This document shows positions 36,890 through 46,084 of a DNA stretch of 64,000 nt, one piece after another (positions within the stretch are counted from its first letter, which is position 1; each line of letters opens with the position of its first letter). The position numbers and the translations under genes are program-made. Under the pieces are notes generated by a model that had not been told where the DNA came from, ran no database searches, and worked only from the letters and a program-made list of their open reading frames with translations. Location: contig NC_089279.1 of NCBI RefSeq assembly GCF_963678975.1, positions 33,728,797-33,792,796 on the forward strand, read 5' to 3'. The stretch is from Dysidea avara. Taxonomy: Eukaryota > Porifera > Demospongiae > Dictyoceratida > Dysideidae.

Positions 36890-37384
36890 AAATTTCCAAA
36901 TTTTTGTGTACTTGTTTGTTAACTTTTTAAAAAAAAATAAAATTATTATGACTGGTGAACCCACGCATACTGCATCAAAAGAAAAAAATGGCACCGCACA
37001 CCACAGCTATCAATTATCTGAAAAGTGAAGTATCCATTATGCTTCAGCTATGTTCAACCCGTTACACAGAATTACGAATCAAGAACTGTTCAAAAAGTAC
37101 TTCTGCAATTAAAGTAGCCACTATGAAAATACAGACAGTTTCCATTACGAAAGGAACCCATCATGTGCTACCACCAAATCAACACTTTTCGTATCAGCAA
37201 AGGTGAATGGGACACAAATAGGAGGATACTGGTAAATCCATGAAGAATGCATTGTATGTACGTACTGCGGTATGCCAAAAGGCACGTGAAGTGACATCGA
37301 ACAGTGAAAAATCAAGCCCGTAGCCTTAGCCGTTATCGAGTTACACTCGTCTGTAGGCATCAGTCAGTCACTAGAAAATTCTGT
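36890..37384 (+). repeat. Dispersed repeat, copy 2 (shorter version of 14690 repeat)
   Basis: Same block order as 14690-15870, with the middle part missing. Ends near CATCAGTCAGTCACTAGAAA, directly beside a TTAACCC-type MITE. Confidence 0.55.
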
Positions 37385-37927
37385 TTAACTCTTAAACTCA
37401 CATTATCCATGAAACTTGATCTAGTATGTGTGTCTTAGACAAAGCGCTGTAACTTTCGAAGCATAGTTCCTAAATATTGCTACACAGTTTATGCTATTGT
37501 ACTCGTGATGTAATAAGGATTAAAATGGTACCTAGAGTTTTACCCTAACATTGAACTCTCAGCCCAAAACACTTGCCATGTAAGCAGCCTTCCAGTAAAG
37601 AAACACACACCCTTTACATACCTTTAAAAAAATGATCCACAACTCGATGGTAGTTACTCCTATCAACTTGAAATAAGCGTTGCTTGCTTCTCTATTAAAT
37701 TCTCTGTCAACCCACAATCGAAACTGATCACGTGGCATGAAGATCCAATTCGCTGTATCGCACATTCAACACTTTGTAACAAGCAAATCTTCATAGTTAC
37801 ATAGACTTTCGATCAATGTTTAGTTCTAGACTATAGGAGTCAAGTTACCCCATTGAAAGCTTTCATGTATGCATGTAATTTGTAAATACACATTCCCCAA
37901 AAGCTTTATGCGGTTTTTAAGGGTTAA
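37385..37927. mobile_element. TTAACCCTTAAAC MITE, copy 3 (inverted internally)
   Basis: Starts TTAACTCTTAAACTCAC and ends TTTTTAAGGGTTAA. Its interior matches the reverse complement of copies 1 and 2 (AAAATGGTACCTAGAGTTTT, CCCTTTACATACCTTT). A 68-codon frame inside is not conserved. Confidence 0.6.
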
Positions 37928-39241
37928 TAATTTTTTTAAATTCCATAGCAACTTGTTGAAAGTGTTTTGGGTCAATCTGAAGGCTTGTTTGGGCTTATTT
38001 AGTTTTACAATACTGCCTCATCGTTGTCAGCGAAAAGTGAGGCTGGTTTTTGGGTGATTTTTTTTCATGGGTCACGCCCAAACCTTGGTGGTCCCTGGTA
38101 CTGTATGATATAAGGCATTTGCTCCTTTGGTGTTTGATTGCTCAAGTTGTTGATGACCAGAAGCCATATACTAAACAAACACTGATGTTCTCACACCTGC
38201 CTACTTGTACTGAACTACAATTTTTTTTGGTTTTTTGGGATGTATGCCACTCCATATTAGTCAAAAGCTATGATGCAATACTCACAGTATTACATGTTAA
38301 CTAAACTGTAGTATTTCCTGTTACTAATACTACTACTCACTTTCATTATCACTGAATTTCATTATTTGTTAAAATTGCAATTCAAACAAGAAAATTCTCT
38401 ACTTCAAGGTTCCTTGTCTTTTTTTTTATGCATAAGGAAGGGACATGTCCCTTTTTTACTCAGAGATTTGGCTATACTGTTTTTGGTAATTAAATGTCCG
38501 TATAACTGTTGGAAGAACATACTTACACCTGTAGGGACACTCCATTGGTATCGAAGCCATTCAACCATGCATTATTTCAAATCCCATGAAATAATTACAT
38601 AAACGTAATTATACACACTTTTATGGCAAGTGGACAAGAAACAGCAGGATTTTGGGCTTTTATATCAATAGTTGGGCAGTTGAGAAAAAGCCTAACATGA
38701 TTTCCCAGCTGCACAACAGTGTGGCATACCAATAAACAGGCACCTCAACTGTGTTGTGTTACGCTTTGTAAACTATCCACCTGGTAGTACTACATGGCTC
38801 ATGTTGTGTAGCATTTATTACATGCAGCTGTATCTCACTATCCCTTCATGGCAGTAGAAATACAATATTACAGCACGCTTTAGAAACATTCACCCACAAC
38901 TTTATTAATTATACGTCATCAACTAAGTAATATTGCATCATAAACTTAAACGGCTTCACGGTGTAAACAATACCGACAGAGTGTCCCTTTAAACTACTGC
39001 AAATAGACCACAATATACCATCGCGGAAGTGCGATACTAGCCCTATACAGCCTTATTCTTATATACTGGCTGCTTTTCACATAAAGTATTTTCACATGGG
39101 AGTGAACGGACTTAAAAATAATAAATAAGCTTACACGCACACGCACACACGCATGCTTGATTTTTTCTGCCAATAGGTGACTGTAGGCACATGTCTAGCC
39201 TGACAAGCAAACAGTAAAGCTTCCCTTCTTGCCCTTTGATC

Positions 39242-39923
39242 TAGAGCTGTACCGATAATCGGATCGGCCAAAATATCGGCCACCGATATGGCAATTTTTA
39301 CCAATATCGGCATCGGCACAGAACAGTACGAGGACCGATATCGCACCGATATTTATACAGCATGCAATAGTTTGTACATAAACGGATTATAATACTGATT
39401 TTCTACGTTATCCATGTGGCTGTTCAGTAGCAATGACTTATTGTTCACTGGACAGCAAGCGCTACGCTACGAGAAGCCATACAAATACACGCGATTCTAG
39501 TGTTTGTTGCTGGAAAGCTTATCAGTCTTAAATAAATGAAGCAGTTATATATAGTACCTTTGTAATAAAAGAACAGTCACAAGAAAACCTACTGTACCAG
39601 CCTTCACACAGGCCAATAAAATGCGGAGTAATGCAGAAATATCCATTTAAGGCTCCATGGGAGTATGCATAAAAATGTTTGTGGGTGCCTAATTGTCTGG
39701 ATTACACAATAGAAACCCAAGCCACTATTACCACAGGCATAGAGTGAGCAATGAATATATCCACATGTTGTTGTAGAGTAGGTAACTGTACACTTTTGCA
39801 TAGATTAACTATGACTTTTGTTTGTAATGCAAATATCGGATCGACTATCGGTTATCGGCTTCTTTTGGTGATATCTATATCGGATATCGGTACATGCCAA
39901 AATCCCATATCGGTACAGCTCTA
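39242..39923. mobile_element. hAT-like MITE with 8-bp target duplication
   Basis: Termini TAGAGCTGTACCGATAATCG and TATCGGTACAGCTCTA; the subterminal regions repeat ATATCGG and CGATATCGG. A perfect direct repeat CTTTGATC flanks it (39234-39241, 39924-39931). TAGAGCTG..CCGAT ends with an 8-bp duplication fit hAT elements. 682 bp, no transposase. Confidence 0.8.
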
Positions 39924-40241
39924 CTTTGATCTAATCCAAACTTCATTATCATCAATGGACTATAAGCTACATGTCTCAGTGGGGTTGTCTGGACAACAGA
40001 GGTGCCCAGATACTAAGTTGATTACACATGCATGTAAACATTGTGCATTATGTGATTTGTATCCAGCCTGAATACAAAGGCTTAGAAATTGTGTACCATT
40101 GCTAGTACTGTATACACTGTAGTCTGGTATTCTTGTGTGTAATGGAAACATTATAATTTTTCTGTACATACAGTGCAACAAATTTAGTGATATACAGAAA
40201 TATCGATGTACATTATCAGTTTGTTCTTTCACTTTACGTAG

Positions 40242-40676
40242 TTGAGCATATGGGACACGGCTGGAGTGGAAAGGTTCCGTACACTGACACGAAACTACTA
40301 CCGTAATGCTCATGCTACCGTGTTCGTCTACACACTGACAGAAGCATCTTCACTGCACTACCTTGCCCAATGGATCCGTGATGCCCAGAACTTCTGTCCT
40401 GATGCAATTAGAATGTTAGTGGGAAATAAGAACGATTTAGAACAAGAGATTGACCAGAACACAGCTCAAGCATTTGCCAACCTTCATGGTTTTGACAACA
40501 TCAAGTTCATCTCTTGTAAGACAAACGAGGGTATACAGGAGGCATTTCAACAACTTGCGGATGAGCTACACAAGCCCAAAAAAAAGTCATCACCTCCCAC
40601 ACCAGATGACGGGACTATAGTTGATGTCACAGACAAGGGGGACTTTGTTAAGGGTAGTAGAGGCTGCGCATGTTAA
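40242..40676 (+). CDS. Rab-family small GTPase exon 2
   Basis: Acceptor ACGTAG before TTG; phase 0 and frame match exon 1 exactly, giving a 203-aa protein, normal length for a Rab. Seen: G3 WDTAGVERF (residues 63-71), RabF-like RFRTLTRNYYR, G4 NKND (121-124), G5 SCK (150-152), a basic/proline hypervariable tail and C-terminal GCAC, a CXC double-prenylation signal. The residue after DTAG is Val68 where Rabs have the catalytic Gln (Ras Gln61), so slow or no intrinsic hydrolysis is predicted. The family is secure; I do not assign a subfamily. The 3' UTR follows at 40677 with no clear AATAAA close to the stop. Confidence 0.9.
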   Translation: MSIWDTAGVERFRTLTRNYYRNAHATVFVYTLTEASSLHYLAQWIRDAQNFCPDAIRMLVGNKNDLEQEIDQNTAQAFANLHGFDNIKFISCKTNEGIQEAFQQLADELHKPKKKSSPPTPDDGTIVDVTDKGDFVKGSRGCAC

Positions 40677-41458
40677 TACTGGTGTTATTATTTTTTTAAA
40701 TTTAATTTTATTTCCTTGTGTGCTTGCACATTACATGCCTTTTGTATGCATACAACTTGTCACTGTTGATTGTAATCACTGCATGCATTTGTTAGTGTCA
40801 AAGTAATTAACAATGCTTAAAGTGTGTAGCTACCGTATGTCATAAAGAGTTTCTATAATTCATGCATGTTACAATGATGCAATGACTGCTTTGTATTGGT
40901 GCCTTCTAGCAATATTTATTTAAAGTAGTTTTATCCATTGACATTAAGTAATGATAACAGCAAGGTAATCTATCAAGCACTGCTTGTAAGAATCGAAACC
41001 TAAATTTTGCAGGCTAATTTTAAAATGCAAACCAGTTGCTATTCAGTGCTGATGGTGTTGTGTGCCTTGGTAATGTCACTGTTTCTACAAGTATTGTTAA
41101 AGGTATACCCAACCCGATGTTTATCCAAAGTACTACCTTCATCAAGTATTGTAGCAAATGAATTGTGTCTTCTTATTTTCAATCGATAGATCAGTAGCTT
41201 CACTCTCCTGTACCTTGGTAATCAGACTATACAAGCAAAATTATATTGCAATCTTGCTCAACCTCAAAAATATCCCCCTGAAATATTAGGCCATCCCTGA
41301 ACTGCATCTGACAATGCTTTTCTTTTTAAAGTTACATAATATTTGATCAGCAAGCACAATGATACTTTGATCCATGCTACCACAGTGTTCTTCCCACATA
41401 GCTTTTAATATTGAATGACTCTAGTAGATCAGCTCATTGCACATTTGCATCAACAAAA
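40677..41458. other. Intergenic: Rab 3' UTR and downstream
   Basis: T-rich sequence after the Rab stop (40676), then low-complexity AT-rich DNA up to the start of the segmental duplication. Short open frames at 40621-40806 and 41007-41189 overlap or follow the Rab end and have no recognisable features. Confidence 0.6.
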
Positions 41459-41771
41459 TGTCCTCATAGTGTGCTTATAATATACAACTAAATTTGTAGG
41501 TAGAATTTATGCCACTGACTTTAAGAAACAGCAAATGGCGGTAGTACATCTGTGTGCAACGAGAAGAAATAATCACAAAAAAAGAACATGGTAAGTTAGT
41601 GATAAAGGAATTCAGGACAGTCAATATCACGTTACGATCTAGAAGTGTGGTCAAAAGGTAAGAAATCAAATATCAAGGATGAGGTATTAAGTGAATGATC
41701 AGTTGCAAGTATCATAGCATAGCATTTGTAAAAGTGACAAACCACTGCCACAATTCTGTGAATGACATTGA

Positions 41772-42054
41772 CAGGGGGGGTTCCATGGAACCCCCCTTTT
41801 GAAAAGCCTCTCTCACTTGAGATACTCTAATAGAGCAGTCACAGTAGTCTTTTCAGGAGCAGTGTAGCAAGCTATATATCTAGTTATAAATAAGGAAGGA
41901 AATATAGTTGGTGAGGTGGCAGCTATTGTCAGCAGGTGATGACCTTTTATTTTATTTATTTTATTTTTTTTTTGGTCTTCAACTTATGCAGCTAGGCTAA
42001 AGTTGCAATTTCAAAGTGGAACCCCCCCTTTTTAAAAGTCTAGATCCGCCCCTG
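41772..42054. mobile_element. CAGGGG-ended DNA transposon remnant with 5-bp target duplication
   Basis: Starts CAGGGGGGGTTCCATGG and ends AGATCCGCCCCTG, flanked by ATTGA on both sides (41767-41771, 42055-42059). The right unit has only one copy of the site (GACACTGACATTTAAG), proving insertion. The interior carries GAGATACTCTAATAGAGCAGTCAC and is related to 13190-13400. The ends and the 5-bp duplication suggest a hAT-type non-autonomous element. Confidence 0.75.
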
Positions 42055-43233
42055 ATTGACATTTAAGCTTTAACAGATACAATGCTTCATATTACAACTC
42101 ATCCGCCTTCATAAGAGTGTGATGACACTGGAGTCTAAGAATGTAGCTACCACACTAGGTCATGTTACACTACTCTATATGGCGGAATGGTGCGTATCCT
42201 ACAAGTACACGCCTCTAGTGGTTACCCACCTCATGCCTGTGGTGCCAGTAGTCTAACTGTACATGATCACTGTATGTGAAGCAGTTGAAATTTGATTACA
42301 TCTATTCGCATGGTATACTAAACTGCATACAGCTGGTCATGATATCAGCTGTGTGCTATACCAAGAGTTAATAATATAGATACACCTAGTACATGGATTT
42401 AATTACATCAACAATGCTTAACATTAGTAGCAAAGCTGAATGATAGAGTGGAAGGGAACAGCCATAGAGGCAAAATATGTTTGGAACCTATTTCAAATAC
42501 ATGCCGGATTATTAGAGTTCATTTTATATTCGGCCAAAGTGCATGCAAGGATGTACACACGCGTATAGGATATATAGGAGGTAAAAGTCACAAGATTTCC
42601 AGCCTAAAAGTACGTATAATATCATGCAGTAGCTGGTATACTATAAAAGTACAAAATTGTCATCATTCGGTATAACATTAATAGTTTGCCAATAAAATTA
42701 TCAATTCAGGTGGGAAAGGGGATTATAAACAAAATAGTTGAACTAAATTTCTCAATTAGCTCAGAAATTGAGAATGATCTTAGTTTGCTCTAAAAGAATG
42801 TACTGGCTACATTTAAGTAACCATGACAACAATGATAGAAAACAAATGCAGTAAGGAATTACAAATCAACATGGCAGAAGTGAGAAACGCCTGCTACTAT
42901 ACCAAGAATAAAGATCTGCTAGAAATTTAATGACAATTTTAAATTTGTCACAAACTTTTTGGTAGAACTGAAAACAGGTCACCTTGCTCAGTAATTGTTG
43001 CACACTATGCAATATTAGCACATGGAAATTGCAAGAGTAATATTAATACTTGCAATTGTCCAGTGAGTAATATCAATTTGACAATGTGTATATACTACCA
43101 ATCCATCTTGGTACTGCATAGAAGCAGCATGAAGGAGACAGCTCACCATTATGGCTGAAGTGTCTCATTGGACAGGAAATTAAAGTAACTTTAATTTCTA
43201 ATGAGTATGAATAAATTTAACATGATCTTTTAT

Positions 43234-43254
43234 TAACCACGGGATTGGAAACGC
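43234..43254 (+). repeat. Left terminal inverted repeat of the P-like transposon
   Basis: AACCACGGGATTGGAAACGC preceded by T; exact complement of 51242-51262. Outside sequence matches the right duplication unit up to AACATGA. Confidence 0.85.
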
Positions 43255-43424
43255 GATCACATGCTCCATAGAAAACGCGTACTGTCTGGCGGGCTATCCG
43301 TGCAGCACCTGTTTGCAAAAGAAAAACTTTGCTGACTGTTGTATTTGGCGAGTTTTCTGGCGTTCTTGTTTCGTGAGGGCAGGTTACTAGCCTTTTCGAA
43401 CGTTATCAAGGACAGTTAATCAGG

Positions 43425-44075
43425 TTTTGATTTGATTTGATTTTTAAATTAGCCTCAAGTCAGTCGGCAATGCCGTTCTTCCCTGACTGAGGAGGAAACA
43501 CAAAAATAGCATACAATACATACAACACCACACACACAATAACTGAACAAAAAATTACAACACACACATAGCACATACAAAACAATTAAGCAAACAATTT
43601 ACAAACACAAAAATCATCAACAAATTTTACACAAATAAGAAAATAAATCGTCCTGAAAAGTTGGAGATGTTAACATGTCGTTAGGGACTGCATTCCACCA
43701 GTGGACAGCTTGAGATCTAAAATGCTTCTGAGTAAAAGAAAGTCTACATCTTGGTGGCTGTGCAAATAACTGTGTAGTACGAGTAGCATACTGATGTTGA
43801 CGTCCAAATGATATTGGTGGAACTAATGGTATATGTTTTGGTTGAAAGTACTGATGGTGCATTGCACAGAGTGTGCGATATTGCATCATACTGCCTATTG
43901 GCAGCCAGTGTAAAGTGTGAAAATGATGGGATATATGGTCATATTTACGAAGACCCAAACATAGACAAATGGCTTGATGTTGTAGACATTTCAAGCGATT
44001 GACATTAGCATTTGTGAGGGATGGACCCCAAACTGGTAAACAGTACAAAACATATGTCAGTGTTAATCTAGTCTA
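43425..44075 (-). pseudogene. LINE reverse-transcriptase C-terminal fragment inside the transposon
   Basis: 143-codon minus-strand frame (44048-43617): YCLPVWGPSLTNANVNRLKC, LQHQAICLCLGLR, LHWLPIGSMMQYRTLC, QAVHWWNAVPNDMLTSPT. This is the conserved C-terminal end of non-LTR retrotransposon ORF2 (usual form VW.......L..LQ..A.R...G, LHWLP...R..Y, WN.LP). It starts abruptly near 44075 and has a 3' UTR ending in a (AAATC)n tail at 43425-43446. It differs in sequence from the LINE at 5750, so it is a different family. Confidence 0.85.
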
Positions 44076-44492
44076 CTTTTGTCATGCACGTTTGATATGG
44101 CGACCATTGAAATTGTTAGTTTTGTACCCTTAGTACATCCTGAGCGATGAAGCTTTCTTGTATTTCACCCTCTATTATTTGCGACAACATTATTGAAAAC
44201 AAGGATCATAGCTGATAAACAATTCATAAAATGCGTAATTACAGGCTACAGCGATGGAAATCTCGACACAATAGGCTAAAATTCATGTTTTTGTAGTCAA
44301 TCTTTGGACCCCTGTGGCAACTCAATGCTATGAGCAAGGAAGACTTTTCTATTAGAAATACGTAGTATAGTGTTTATATTGTAAGCGTTGAGTGTTATAT
44401 TTATTCATAATGTTTTAGCAATGTGACAGGAGGCTTTACATGATGTTGAGTGTTTGTCAGTAATACAACATGGATATTTGTTTACATTGCAG

Positions 44493-45258
44493 GGCATGCC
44501 TCAAAAGCTAAGATTTTACCAGAGAAAGGGGGTGATTTTGACCTTAAGTGGAGATCCAGAAGTGTCAGAAACAGCCAAATTTATATTAATGTTTGATCGC
44601 TTCTTTGATTGTATGAACGTGACCAACTTTGATAAATGCAAGAAAGAAAGGAAAGTTTTTCAGAATCCTTACAGGAAATCAGATGAATTTAGAATCAAGG
44701 TGGTGTAATGTACTTTGCATTAGTAATAATAATTATACTTAAATATCGCAGTGGCTCCAAGATGAATTTTTAGCATATTTGACGGAATGGGAGAGGCAAG
44801 CACGTGCAACGGATCTTGATGCAAAGGATCAAAAGAGGATGATGTTAAGTGATGAAACTCTTTGTGGAATTCGAATGACTGGTTTGTGCAAAAAAAAAAT
44901 TCTGCAAGACATTAATTTGGTGTTCTTTTCAGTGAATTCATTTGTGGAGTTGGTAGAGTACTTGTTTACTGTTCCTGGTGTTAAAGTCTTCATTAGCTCT
45001 AAAGTTAATCAAGATGGATTGGAGAAGTACTTTGGCATGGTGAGGCAGAACAGAGGAAGTAATGAAAATCCGACAGTGTCAGAATTTAAGGATATCACGT
45101 AGACACTACGAGTTGCAAATTAAGTATGTAGAAACGTACACATTAAAGGTGGCAATTGTCGCAGGGAAGAGAAGAGAGCGTTAGACCTGGCCCAAGAAAT
45201 AGAAGAGGGTAAGCCCCTACCAAAAAGAGCAAGAAGGTCATCCCTGACAAAGAAGTGA
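44493..45258 (+). pseudogene. P-element/THAP9-type transposase, C-terminal remnant
   Basis: Two exons in phase 0: 44493-44699 (acceptor TTTACATTGCAG; residues MPQKLRFYQRKG, then FILMFDRFFDCMNV) and 44752-45258 (acceptor ATATCGCAG; WLQDEFLAYLTEWE...). The key block is QDGLEKYFGMVRQNRGSNEN followed by PTVSEF, matching the conserved Q(D/C)xLE.(F/Y)F...R...G.N.NPT block of P-element and THAP9 transposases. FDCMNV matches the upstream D.MN motif. The frame is broken by TAG at 45100-45102 and TAA at 45121-45123, after which a basic tail (NCRREEKRALD, PLPKRARRSSLTKK) continues to TGA at 45256. The N-terminal THAP and first catalytic region is missing, so it cannot be active. Confidence 0.75.
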
Positions 45259-46075
45259 TCAAGACACACGATAGTGTGTCGTGCGGCCCAAGAAGCCGGC
45301 GCGCCACACCGTGAGTATATTAACAGGAAGAAAGAAAACGCAATTTTCACACCTATGTAGCTCCGTGATCCCTTATCCGATTGGAACCAAATTTGCTAGA
45401 GACGTGCCGCCCAGTTAGGGGAGTCTACATACCAAATTTGAAGAAAATCGCTCCAGCCATTTCCGAGATACGAGCGAACAAAATTTCGTTTTAATTTCTT
45501 CGTTTTTTCTTCTACTTCTTCATTTCGCACACTTCGCAAAATCCGCCATAAAACACGAATGCGTGCTCGGATCGGGCTGAAATTTGGCACACTTAAAGGG
45601 GCTCATTAAGGTGGATCTGTGTACCAACTTTGGTAGGAATCCAATGAACATTCACGGAGTTATGACCGATTATTTGCGTAAAATAAGGTCGAAGGTCTGT
45701 CACGCCTACAGGGTAAACCCCTTGGAGGAATCAGTTGAAAATTGATATGTAGATGGAGCAACCATCGTAGGAGTGCCTTTTTGTGGTTTGAAAGGAATCG
45801 GAATAAAGACCATGGAGATATGACACAAAACCCAACCTGTGTCAAAATTACGCGATCGATTTTTATGAATAAAAAAACTATTAGTTTTCGTGTCTACCAG
45901 GCAAACCGCTTAGAGCAACGAGCTGAAAATCAGTATGTAGCTGGAATAATCATCATAGAAAGTTCTTGCAGTAGTACAGAAGAATCGGATTACAAATCAC
46001 TGAGTTATGATTCGAAAGGCAACTACGTGCAGCAAATGCGAGATCGAGATACTCTAATAGAACAGTCACCCTAAT
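45258..46075 (-). mobile_element. Terminal-hairpin repeat family, copy 5 (satellite-linked, minus strand)
   Basis: Minus-strand reading ends at hairpin GACACAC-TATC-GTGTGTC (45280-45263) then TTGAT, at the transposase stop codon. It starts with GGTGACTGTTCTATTAGAGT (about 46070). Collinear with 7972-8785 over its whole length. Both satellite-linked copies place the 31-bp minisatellite directly upstream of the 5' motif, so the mobile unit may include the array. Confidence 0.65.
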
Positions 46076-46084
46076 AAAGCATTC

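Larger units (their letters stand above)
23356..40241 (+). other. Rab gene intron (16.9 kb, repeat-filled)
   Basis: Single intron between the two Rab exons. Recognisable content: a 14.5-kb-type MITE relative (25187-25297), two related dispersed repeats (26430-28207, 32275-33185), a pogo-like MITE (28916-29095), three TTAACCC-ended MITEs, a 75-bp tandem array (34572-34940), an inverted pair (34975-35215/35480-35700), a small foldback MITE (36411-36516), a second copy of the 14690 repeat (36890-37384) and a hAT-like MITE (39242-39923). In 23400-25180, 30900-31700, 33200-34550 and 37930-39200 I see no supportable gene. Confidence 0.7.

Noticed and set aside
43617-44048. Frame first considered part of the P-like transposase
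   Set aside because: Its motifs and (AAATC)n tail are those of a non-LTR retrotransposon inserted on the opposite strand.
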